DNA from: JBBDWZ01 sp050732575
GTDB lineage: Bacteria > Gemmatimonadota > Gemmatimonadetes > Longimicrobiales > RSA9
Direction: 5' to 3'
NCBI GenBank assembly: GCA_050732575.1
Contig: JBOHRF010000385.1
Coordinates: 1 to 5,087, forward strand
Length of the DNA: 5,087 nucleotides
In this document: piece by piece, positions 1 through 5,087 of the stretch
How positions within the stretch are numbered: the stretch's first letter is position 1
Layout: each line of letters opens with the position of its first letter
Position numbers and translations under genes: made by a program
Notes under the pieces: generated by a model
Told to the model about the DNA's origin: nothing
Seen by the model: only the letters and a program-made list of their open reading frames with translations
Database searches by the model: none

Positions 1-2087
1 CCATTGCGCGGAACGTGCGCGCCATGCTGCTCGGCCCCATCATCGCCAGCTTCAATGTCGAGTCCTGGTCACCGGACAGCGCCGCCGTCATCGAAGTGAC
101 TCGGCTGTTCACCACCAACATATCGGAGTTTGCCGCGGTTACGGGCGTGCAAACCGATCGCAGTTTCGTGGAAAACGTGACCGCGTTTCCGGACAACATC
201 AACGTGACGTTCACGCAGACCGGAACCGTGCAGGCACCGGCCGGCGGACGGGGCGGACCCGGACCCACGGAAACACCCGGCGGTGGTCGCGGTCAGACCA
301 GCAGCGTACGCATGCACTGGAGCATGTTGAAGTTGCCGGAAAACGCGATGCGTCCGCGCCTGCACGATCGGCGCGTCGGTCTGGGCTCGATCACTACCAT
401 CGACTACAGCCGACCCGAGCATGAAGCGACATCCCGCCGCTACGTGCGCCGCTACCGACTCGAAAAGCGCGATCCTAATGCGGCCATCAGCGATCCCATC
501 AAGCCCATCGTATTCTGGATCGATCCGGCCACGCCCGAATGGCTCAAGCCCTGGGTCAAGAAGGGCGTCGATGTGTGGCGCACCGCGTATGAAGGCGCGG
601 GCTTCAGCAATGCCATTGAAGGCCGCATTGCACCCGCCAATGATCCTGACTTCTCGCTCTTCGATGCCCGTCACTCCGTGATCTACTGGAGGCCGTCAAC
701 CGTGGCCAATGCAACGGGCGGCCAGGTGGTTGATCCACGCACGGGCGAGATCCTGAAGGCGGAAGTCAACATGTACCACAACGTGATGAACCTGCTGCGC
801 AACTGGTATTTCACGCAGGTGGGGCCGCTCGATGCGCGCGCGCAGAAATTGCCGCTGCCCGACTCGCTCATGGGTCGCCTGGTCGAATACGTGGTTACCC
901 ACGAGGTCGGTCACGCCATTGGTTTCCCGCACAACATGAAAGCCAGTGCCATGTATCCGGCCGATAGCGTGCGCAGCGCCGCATTTCTGCGCCGCATGGG
1001 CGGCCATGTTTCTACGCTGATGGATTACTCGCGCTTCAATTACGTGGCACAACCCGAGGATCGCATTCCGGTCGACCTGCTGGTGCCCGTGATCGGCCCT
1101 TACGACAAGTTTGCCATCATGTGGCAGAACCGGCCGGTACCCGGCGCGCGCACACCCGATGACGAAAAGGTCACGCTGGATTCATGGGCGCGCGCGCAGG
1201 ATACGATTCCCTGGCTGCGCTTCGAGACCGAAGATGCTACCGCGGATCCGGCCACCCAGACGGAGGCGGTGGGTGATGCCGATGCCGCCAAGTCCAGCCG
1301 GTTGGCACTGCGCAACCTGCAACGCGTGATGCGCATGCTGCTGCCGGTCGCAGAAAAGCCCGGTCAGGATTACACACTGCTCGAAGATCTGTACGGCAAC
1401 GTCATCAGCCAGTGGGGTCGCTATAACGCGCACGTGGCCTCCACGGTGGGCGGCGCCGAGTCGCAGGAGAAATACGGCACGGGCCCGCGCTTCAAGCCCA
1501 TCCCGCCCGCCAAGCAGAAAGAAGCCATGCGCTATCTGGAAGAGAATGCTTTCAATGTGCCCGCCTGGTTGATCGACAAGGATGTGCTCTGGCGCGTGCA
1601 GCAGGAAGGCACCATAGCGCGTGTGCGGCAGGCGCAAACCGGCGTGCTCAATTCATTGCTCAACACCGCGCGCATGAATCGATTGGTCGAGTACGAGGCG
1701 CTGGCCGAACCCAACGAGGACACCTACACGCTGCCCGAAATGTTGGGCGACTTGCGGCGCACCGTGTGGTCCGAGTTGACCGATCCCAACGTCCGCATCG
1801 ACGTCTATCGGCGCAATCTGCAGCGCGCTTATGTGGAGACTCTGAAGACCCAGCTGAGTCCGCCGCCGGCACCGGGCGCACAGGCGCCCGCCGGCATTCC
1901 CGTGGGACTGCTGCCTCAGCCCAGCTTCCCGTCCGACATTCGGCCCGCCCTGCGGGGCGAATTGAGAGCACTCGATGAAGCCGTGCGCGCCGCGCTCTCG
2001 CGCGCTACCGATGCCATGACCCGACTCCACTTGCAGGATATTCGATTCGAAATCGAACGCATCCTCAGGCCGCAGGTGACCGCCTGA
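1..2087 (+). CDS. Zinc-dependent metalloprotease, DUF5117/DUF4953 type, 5'-truncated by window edge
   Basis: This is the C-terminal ~690 residues of a large zinc protease. The frame is open to the window edge, with codons for I-A-R-N before the first GTG at 15, so that GTG is probably internal. Numbering from it: residues 1-150 resemble the end of the DUF5117 region (RSFVENVTAFPDN, then a MRPRL...VG block). Residues 163-200 (KPIVFWIDPATPEW) match the segment that precedes the catalytic domain. The metzincin-like zinc site is H296-E-V-G-H300-A-I-G-F-P-H306-N, with E297 as catalytic base. A Met-turn-like TLMDYSRFNY follows at 334-343. Oddities are a Gly/Pro-rich stretch at 74-94 and a Pro/Ala-rich linker near 616-640. 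Family members are usually longer by some 150-200 residues, carrying a signal peptide and DUF5118 upstream; these would lie outside the window. The protein is probably exported or periplasmic. Its substrate is unknown. The family call is confident; any physiological role is not. Confidence 0.9.
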   Translation, partial: IARNVRAMLLGPIIASFNVESWSPDSAAVIEVTRLFTTNISEFAAVTGVQTDRSFVENVTAFPDNINVTFTQTGTVQAPAGGRGGPGPTETPGGGRGQTSSVRMHWSMLKLPENAMRPRLHDRRVGLGSITTIDYSRPEHEATSRRYVRRYRLEKRDPNAAISDPIKPIVFWIDPATPEWLKPWVKKGVDVWRTAYEGAGFSNAIEGRIAPANDPDFSLFDARHSVIYWRPSTVANATGGQVVDPRTGEILKAEVNMYHNVMNLLRNWYFTQVGPLDARAQKLPLPDSLMGRLVEYVVTHEVGHAIGFPHNMKASAMYPADSVRSAAFLRRMGGHVSTLMDYSRFNYVAQPEDRIPVDLLVPVIGPYDKFAIMWQNRPVPGARTPDDEKVTLDSWARAQDTIPWLRFETEDATADPATQTEAVGDADAAKSSRLALRNLQRVMRMLLPVAEKPGQDYTLLEDLYGNVISQWGRYNAHVASTVGGAESQEKYGTGPRFKPIPPAKQKEAMRYLEENAFNVPAWLIDKDVLWRVQQEGTIARVRQAQTGVLNSLLNTARMNRLVEYEALAEPNEDTYTLPEMLGDLRRTVWSELTDPNVRIDVYRRNLQRAYVETLKTQLSPPPAPGAQAPAGIPVGLLPQPSFPSDIRPALRGELRALDEAVRAALSRATDAMTRLHLQDIRFEIERILRPQVTA

Positions 2088-2103
2088 GTCCCAGTCTCGG
2101 GTG

Positions 2104-2133
2104 GCCCGGGCCGGGTTTTCACCTGGCCCGGGC
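2104..2133 (+). terminator. Strong GC hairpin after the protease gene, probable terminator
   Basis: Seventeen bases after the protease stop, arms GCCCGGGCCGGGT (2104-2116) and ACCTGGCCCGGGC (2121-2133) pair over 13 bp, with one G-U wobble and a TTTC loop. There is no T-tract after the stem, so this is not a textbook intrinsic terminator. It may stop RNA polymerase inefficiently or protect the 3' end of the mRNA. Its position just before an independent promoter supports a transcript-end role. Confidence 0.55.
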
Positions 2134-2191
2134 AGTGCCTTGCTCGAACCGATGCAGCCCTACTGCTTCGCTCCGGACTTCCCAAGGCCGT

Positions 2192-2197
2192 TATAAT
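2192..2197 (+). promoter_or_regulatory. Perfect -10 box (TATAAT) for the response regulator gene
   Basis: A consensus TATAAT lies 26 bases before the ATG at 2224, in otherwise GC-rich DNA. The best upstream -35 candidate is poor: TTCGCT at 2167-2172, 3 of 6 matches with a 19-bp spacer. The predicted transcript starts near 2204, leaving a leader of only about 20 nt. No clear Shine-Dalgarno sequence is visible in that leader. A housekeeping sigma factor, perhaps with activator help, is the likely reader. Confidence 0.55.
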
Positions 2198-2223
2198 TCG
2201 CGCGTACTCAGACACGTGAACGT

Positions 2224-2820
2224 ATGCACGTATTAGTCGCCGACGACGAGGCGGTTTTCCGGAACCTGCTCCAGCAGTTCTTGAAACACTGGGGTCATTC
2301 GGTCACCACGGCCGCCAATGGTGAAGAAGCCTGGGACGTCCTGGTTCAGCCCGAACCGCCCACACTGGCTATGCTCGACTGGATGATGCCCCGCCTAGAT
2401 GGCCCCGAGCTCTGCCGCCGCATCCGCACCATGGACGAGACCAAAGCCACTTATGTCATCCTGGTTACCGCTCGCCGCGATCGCGGTGACATCGTGACTG
2501 GACTCAAGGCGGGCGCCGACGACTACGTCATCAAACCTTTCGATTCCGAAGAACTCCGCGCCCGCGTGGCCGTGGGCGAGCGCGTAATCTCCCTGCAGAA
2601 CACACTCAACACCCGCATTTCCGAGCTGCAGCATGCCCTGGCCCAGGTGCACACGCTGCAAGGCCTCATCCCCATCTGCGCCTACTGCAAACGCGTGCGC
2701 AACGAGCGCGAGTACTGGGAACGCGTCGAGTCCTACATCGCCGCGCGCTCCGATGCTCGCTTCAGCCACGGCGTCTGCCCCGAGTGTAGTCAGCGGCTGA
2801 ACCCGGACTTCCTGTTGTAG
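2224..2820 (+). CDS. Orphan response regulator: REC domain plus Cys-rich CxxC...CxxC tail
   Basis: This 198-residue protein has a complete receiver domain (about 1-118): acidic pair D7/D8, phosphoacceptor D52 in MLDWMMP, T82 switch residue, Y101, and K104-P105. A helical, coiled-coil-like linker follows at 119-148. The C-terminal module has LQGLIPIC152AYC155, then YW at 164-165, a conserved-looking SYIAARSDARFSHG segment with H182, and C185PEC188. The same 'GL(I/L)PICA.CK..R....YW...E.YI...S.A.FSHG.CP.C' pattern recurs at the C-termini of response regulators and PAS-containing signalling proteins. The four Cys, perhaps with H182, look like a zinc- or redox-responsive site. There is no HTH, GGDEF, HD-GYP or other standard output domain. 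No histidine kinase lies next to it, so its partner is unknown. The ATG start places residue 1 directly before the first REC beta strand, which supports it. Confidence 0.93.
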   Translation: MHVLVADDEAVFRNLLQQFLKHWGHSVTTAANGEEAWDVLVQPEPPTLAMLDWMMPRLDGPELCRRIRTMDETKATYVILVTARRDRGDIVTGLKAGADDYVIKPFDSEELRARVAVGERVISLQNTLNTRISELQHALAQVHTLQGLIPICAYCKRVRNEREYWERVESYIAARSDARFSHGVCPECSQRLNPDFLL

Positions 2821-2825
2821 CAGCG

Positions 2826-2955
2826 ATCCCGTCCCTAATCCTAATCCTCCCCTTAATCCTATTTCCTCAGCACTCTCCTCCTCCTCGCAGGAGGAGCAAA
2901 GGGCTCAGGATTAGGATTATGGGGAGGATTTAGGATTAAGGATTAGGAACGGATT
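2826..2955. repeat. Composite imperfect inverted repeat of GGATTA/TAATCC units (element A)
   Basis: About 130 bp form a long imperfect hairpin. The left half has TAATCC at 2836-2841, 2842-2847 and 2854-2859. The right half has GGATTA at 2908-2913, 2914-2919, 2933-2938 and 2940-2945, plus a GGATTTA variant at 2926-2932. CCTCCCC (2846-2852) opposes GGGGAGG (2921-2927). The tip is a perfect 8-bp stem, CTCCTCCT (2878-2885) with AGGAGGAG (2889-2896), around a CGC loop. The outer edges also match: CCGTCCCTAATCC against GGATTAGGAACGG. The element begins a few bases after the response regulator stop, so it could end transcription. The repeated-unit structure is more than a terminator needs and suggests an intergenic repeat family. 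Confidence 0.8.
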
Positions 2956-3066
2956 CCTCTCGGGCCGGGCGACGTTCACCCCCGTCCTGGGTAATTCGCG
3001 GCGCGGCCACCGCGTTTGGCGTAGTGCCACGTGCACGGCGAGGCACTCAGGCCTAGCCTTCAGGTC
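2956..3066. other. Rest of the response regulator-hydrolase gap; nothing firm
   Basis: Between element A and the hydrolase ATG there is ordinary GC-rich DNA with no convincing promoter pair. A TTGGCG (3016-3021) could be a -35, but no acceptable -10 lies at the right distance. CACGTGCAC near 3029 is a short partial palindrome of doubtful meaning. The sequence before the ATG (CAGGTC) contains only a weak ribosome-binding-site match. Confidence 0.4.
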
Positions 3067-3882
3067 ATGAAAAGAATCATCTACCGGTTGGCGTCCGCAA
3101 TCGCGCCCATCATGGCATGCGCTTCTCCACTGGCTGCGCAACTGCAAATGAGCGGGCAGCGCCTGCAGGACGATGTGTTCGTCATCTCGGGCTACAAGAA
3201 TGGCAACATCCTGGTCGTGCGTTCCGCCGATGGGTTGCTGCTGGTAGATGCGCAGTCCGCGCGGCGCGTGCCCGAGGCCGATTCCGTGCTGCGTACCCTG
3301 GTTGGTGCGCTGCCCGTGCGCTGGATCGTGAACACGCACTACCATTCCGATCACGTGGGTGGCAACGGCTTCTTCCGCACGCGCGGCGCGCGCGTGATCG
3401 CGCACACTAGCGTAGCGGTGGAGGCGGCCAAGGATACTACCGTACGCACGCGCGATGGGCGCGACTGGCATCGCACACCCGAGCCCGCCGGTAACATGCC
3501 GGATTCGCTATTCACAGACTCACTGCACTTGCGCTTCGGCTCACACACCGTGCTCATCCATCATCCCATCGATGCGCATACCAACAGCGATGCCATGATC
3601 TGGATTCCCTCGCTCAATGTGCTGCACGCCGGTGACATCGTAGAGATCAACGATCCGCCCTTCATCGACTGGTGGACACGCGGCACCCTGGAAGGCATGC
3701 TCCGCGCCGTCGATTGGGCCATCGCCCGCACCAACGCCACCACCCGCATTGTGCCTGGTCACGGTCCGGTCATCGACCGTGCCGAGCTGCAACGTTATCG
3801 CGAGCAGCTGATCCAGGCCGGGCGCACCTGCCCGGTCGCACCCTCTGCCCCTACCGCCTACGCCTGCCGTCATTTCGATTGA
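3067..3882 (+). CDS. Exported MBL-fold (metallo-beta-lactamase superfamily) hydrolase
   Basis: This 271-residue protein begins with a signal peptide: basic MKRIIYR, a hydrophobic core, then a likely signal peptidase I site at SPLAA|QLQ (about residue 25). An IMAC tetrapeptide could be a poor lipobox, so a lipoprotein is a weaker alternative. The signal peptide makes ATG 3067 preferable to the in-frame GTG at 3031. All metal ligands of the fold are present: H91-Y-H93-S-D95-H96, H171 (DAHTNSD), D190 (HAGD) and H232 (PGHGP), which predicts a di-zinc hydrolase. The segment between them (HTNSDAMIWIPSLNVLHAGD) is typical of the broad GloB-like 'MBL fold metallo-hydrolase' group rather than of a defined beta-lactamase class. 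Substrate is not predictable; lactones, beta-lactams or thioesters are possible. The C-terminus is short: after PGHGPVIDRAELQRYREQL the usual final helix gives way to a Pro-rich tail with two Cys that could pair. Confidence 0.9.
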   Translation: MKRIIYRLASAIAPIMACASPLAAQLQMSGQRLQDDVFVISGYKNGNILVVRSADGLLLVDAQSARRVPEADSVLRTLVGALPVRWIVNTHYHSDHVGGNGFFRTRGARVIAHTSVAVEAAKDTTVRTRDGRDWHRTPEPAGNMPDSLFTDSLHLRFGSHTVLIHHPIDAHTNSDAMIWIPSLNVLHAGDIVEINDPPFIDWWTRGTLEGMLRAVDWAIARTNATTRIVPGHGPVIDRAELQRYREQLIQAGRTCPVAPSAPTAYACRHFD

Positions 3883-3906
3883 GCCCGGCACTCTTGCCGG
3901 TCGGGC
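3883..3906 (+). terminator. Small GC hairpin immediately after the hydrolase stop
   Basis: CCGGC (3885-3889) can pair with GCCGG (3896-3900) around an ACTCTT loop. Alternatively GCCCG (3883-3887) can pair with CGGGC (3902-3906). Both stems are only 5 bp and compete with each other, and no T-tract follows. Position favours a transcript end; strength does not. Confidence 0.3.
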
Positions 3907-3924
3907 GCACGGATGCAACCTTCC

Positions 3925-3939
3925 TTACAGACTCTGTAA
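3925..3939. promoter_or_regulatory. Perfect 15-bp palindrome, operator-like
   Basis: TTACAGACTCTGTAA has perfect 7-bp arms (TTACAGA / TCTGTAA) about one central base. It sits in a short AT-richer patch (about 3921-3960) between the hydrolase stop and the padR start, about 250 bp before the latter. Its size and symmetry fit a binding site for a dimeric winged-helix or TetR-type repressor. The downstream PadR protein is one candidate binder, but the distance to its gene is long and no clear promoter could be placed beside it. Confidence 0.45.
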
Positions 3940-3992
3940 CTAACAGACAAAAACAAAAAGAACGGACGTTCACAGGGTCCCTTGCCACCCCG

Positions 3993-4006
3993 AGCAGCGC
4001 GCTGCT
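3993..4006. repeat. Perfect 14-bp GC palindrome
   Basis: AGCAGCGCGCTGCT is fully self-complementary with no spacer. CCAC at 3985-3988 and GTGG at 4009-4012 add a further outer match. With no loop it would not fold well as RNA at the centre, so a DNA-level site or chance in GC-rich sequence are both possible. Confidence 0.35.
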
Positions 4007-4042
4007 GAGTGGTTGGACGGCCGGCTGCCATGATGCGGGAGC

Positions 4043-4158
4043 CAGGAGCGGGAGTTAGGAGCGGGAGCAGGCGGGAGCGGGCCTGTGCGCACCGATCATC
4101 GGTAGGCCGGCACGCGCTGCCCGGCCGCGCCTGCTCCCGTTAAGCGCTCCCGCTCCCG
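4043..4158. repeat. Composite inverted repeat of GGAGCGGGAG units with nested palindrome (element B)
   Basis: Direct repeats GGAGCGGGAG lie at 4045-4054 and 4058-4067, with a degenerate further copy about 4070-4081. The right arm is their complement: 4147-4156 pairs perfectly with 4045-4054 (10 bp), and 4128-4139 pairs perfectly with 4062-4073 (12 bp), with a symmetrical 7 x 7 mismatch between them. Nested inside is a second hairpin: GGCCT (4080-4084) with AGGCC (4104-4108), enclosing ACCGAT-C-ATCGGT (4091-4103). The element ends about 30 bp before the padR start, so it would lie in the padR leader if transcription starts upstream. Confidence 0.75.
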
Positions 4159-4187
4159 AACGTTGTGAACCGAAAGCAAGGCTCGAT

Positions 4188-4529
4188 TTGTCGCCGAAAC
4201 TAACACCAATAAAAGGAACCTTAGACGTTCTGGTCCTGAAGGCGTTGACGTGGACGCCCATGCATGGCTTCGAGATCACGAGCTGGCTGGAGGATCAGTC
4301 GGGTGGCGAGCTGGAGGTCGAGGACTCGGCGTTGTATCAGGCGCTGTACCGGTTGGAGGAGCGGGGTCTGATCGAGGCCGATTGGGGCGTCACGGAAAAC
4401 AACCGTAAGGCGAGGTATTATCGCATCACGACGGCGGGTCGCGCGCATCTGAAGAGTGAGTCGGCGCGGCTGCTGCGCTACGCGCAGACGCTGACTGTGA
4501 TCCTGGGTCCGGTGCAGCGCGAGAGGTGA
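4188..4529 (+). CDS. PadR-family transcriptional regulator
   Basis: This is a 113-residue winged-helix protein. The N-terminus (SPKLTPIKGTLDVLVLKAL) matches the usual PadR start '...GTLD.L.L..L', then a PMHGFEI motif at about 24-30. The recognition region EVEDSALYQALYRLEERGLIEADWG follows. The wing carries NNRKARYYRITTAGRAHL, and a short C-terminal helix completes the compact PadR type. The start is TTG at 4188, because the first in-frame ATG falls inside the conserved HTH domain. AAGG at 4178-4181 gives a modest ribosome binding site 6 bases before it. The gene overlaps or abuts the permease gene, the standard PadR-permease arrangement, in which PadR is expected to repress its own operon. 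The inducing ligand is unknown. Confidence 0.92.
   Translation: MSPKLTPIKGTLDVLVLKALTWTPMHGFEITSWLEDQSGGELEVEDSALYQALYRLEERGLIEADWGVTENNRKARYYRITTAGRAHLKSESARLLRYAQTLTVILGPVQRER
4521..4526 (+). promoter_or_regulatory. Ribosome binding site deciding the permease start
   Basis: GAGAGG, extended by TGA to GAGAGGTGA, is a good match to the anti-Shine-Dalgarno complement. It lies 5 bases before TTG 4532. It is embedded in the last codons and stop of padR, which favours translational coupling. It overlaps the alternative GTG start at 4526, making that start less likely. Confidence 0.55.
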
Positions 4530-4531
4530 CG

Positions 4532-5087
4532 TTGATTCGTGCGGGGATCCGCCGGTATTTGCGGCTGGCGCTGCGGCGGCGAGCCAGCATACACGAGCAA
4601 GTCGATGATGAGATCCGGCTGCACCTAACGCTGCGCATCGAGCAGCTGGTGCGGCGCGGACTTACCCGTCAGGAAGCCCGTGTGGAGGCGATGCGCCGGT
4701 TCGGTCCATTGCGAGGAGCGCGGCGGCGCATGCGGCGCAGTGCACGCAAGAAGGAGGGGATCATGAGTGTGCGTGAGAGCCTTGATGTTATGCGTCAGGA
4801 TGTGGGTTACGTGCTGCGCACGTTGCGGCTGGAGCCGGGCTTCACGGCCATGATCGTGGTCACGCTGGCGCTGGGGCTGGGCGCCAACGCGACCATGTTC
4901 GGGATACTGGACCGTCTGTTGTTGCGCGGGCCTGAGCATATCGTGGAAAGCGGGCGTGTGCAGCGGGTCTATGTCTCGGTTTCGCGCGGCACGGGTGTCG
5001 AGCGCACCTTCGCGACCGGCAACTATGTGCTGTACACATCGCTGCGGGATCGGGGGCAAGCGTTTGAACGCGTGGCCGGTTATGCGC
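4532..5087 (+). CDS. MacB/FtsX-like ABC permease with N-terminal prefix domain (ADOP type), 3' cut by window
   Basis: The frame stays open to the window edge, giving 185 residues of what is normally an ~800-residue protein. Residues 1-75 form the permease prefix domain: arginine-rich start, EQVDDEIRLHLTLRIEQLVRRG (22-43), TRQEARVEAMRRFG (45-58) and a basic tail. VRESLDVMRQDVGYVLRTLRLEPGF (80-104) leads into the first transmembrane helix (about 105-127), with the family signature LALGLGANATMFGILD. The following residues begin the periplasmic MacB-type core domain. Such permeases do not carry an ATPase; a partner ATPase, if any, is not in this window. The TTG start at 4532 follows the Shine-Dalgarno site; an in-frame GTG at 4526 overlapping the padR stop as GTGA is an alternative. 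Substrate is unknown; the family is linked to macrolide/peptide efflux and envelope transport. Confidence 0.9.
   Translation, partial: MIRAGIRRYLRLALRRRASIHEQVDDEIRLHLTLRIEQLVRRGLTRQEARVEAMRRFGPLRGARRRMRRSARKKEGIMSVRESLDVMRQDVGYVLRTLRLEPGFTAMIVVTLALGLGANATMFGILDRLLLRGPEHIVESGRVQRVYVSVSRGTGVERTFATGNYVLYTSLRDRGQAFERVAGYA

Noticed and set aside
69..674. Long open frame on the minus strand (201 codons) inside the protease gene
   Set aside because: It lies opposite a clearly conserved metalloprotease coding region, has no recognisable domain, and high GC makes long antisense frames common.
1866..1894. Hairpin within the protease gene (CCGGC + GGGCGC / GCGCCC + GCCGG)
   Set aside because: It coincides with the Pro/Ala/Gly linker codons, which readily create GC inverted repeats; no reason to assign a regulatory role.
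3031..3066. GTG at 3031 as the hydrolase start
   Set aside because: It would put 12 extra residues before a well-formed signal peptide that begins exactly at ATG 3067.
2821..3066. CRISPR array, because of the repeated TAATCC/GGATTA units
   Set aside because: Units are 6-7 bp, nearly contiguous and inverted across a centre, with no spacers of regular length and no cas genes nearby.
2917..3471. Minus-strand open frame (184 codons) opposite the start of the hydrolase
   Set aside because: It runs through the hydrolase signal peptide and HxHxDH motif on the other strand and into the repeat element, with no recognisable protein features.
3672..4058. Plus-strand frame of 128 codons overlapping the hydrolase 3' end and the gap
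   Set aside because: It is out of frame with the conserved hydrolase, rich in Arg/Pro/His as expected of a GC shadow frame, and ends inside a repeat element.
4163..4191. TTGTGA (4163-4168) as a -35 for padR
   Set aside because: The matching -10 position would fall on the start codon itself, so it cannot drive the gene as called.
4625..5059. Minus-strand frame of 144 codons opposite the permease
   Set aside because: The plus strand encodes a convincing permease prefix domain and first transmembrane helix; the opposite frame has no domain-like pattern.

Overview
The window looks like a piece of a high-GC, Gram-negative-type bacterial chromosome. The gene content fits Gemmatimonadota best, with Acidobacteriota as the alternative. 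The reasons are a large exported-type zinc metalloprotease of the DUF5117/DUF4953 class, an orphan response regulator with a Cys-rich tail, an exported metallo-beta-lactamase-fold hydrolase, and a PadR regulator directly followed by a long-prefix 'ADOP' MacB-type permease. That last pair is especially abundant in those phyla. The taxonomic call is inference; no rRNA or other marker gene is present.

Layout, with all five genes on the + strand: (1) 1-2087, the C-terminal ~690 residues of a zinc metalloprotease (HEVGHAIGFPHN) whose 5' end lies outside the window. (2) 2088-2223, a strong GC hairpin and then a perfect TATAAT box. (3) 2224-2820, a REC-domain response regulator ending in a CxxC...H..CxxC tail. 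(4) 2821-3066, a gap dominated by a ~130-bp imperfect inverted repeat built from GGATTA/TAATCC units. (5) 3067-3882, a signal-peptide-bearing MBL-fold hydrolase with the full HxHxDH...H...D...H ligand set. (6) 3883-4187, a 305-bp gap holding a small hairpin, a perfect 15-bp palindrome, a 14-bp palindrome and a second ~115-bp structured element made of GGAGCGGGAG repeats in inverted orientation. (7) 4188-4529, a PadR-family regulator with a TTG start. (8) 4526/4532 to the window end, the N-terminal ~185 residues of an ABC permease, translationally coupled to padR.

Only the last two genes form an obvious operon. The protease, response regulator and hydrolase are co-directional but separated by structured intergenic DNA and are probably transcribed independently. 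Coding-strand base use changes along the window: the response regulator and hydrolase are C-rich, while the PadR/permease pair is strongly G-rich although on the same strand. The most unusual material lies between the genes: two composite inverted-repeat elements with different repeat units but a similar plan. The response regulator's putative metal-binding tail is the most interesting protein feature.
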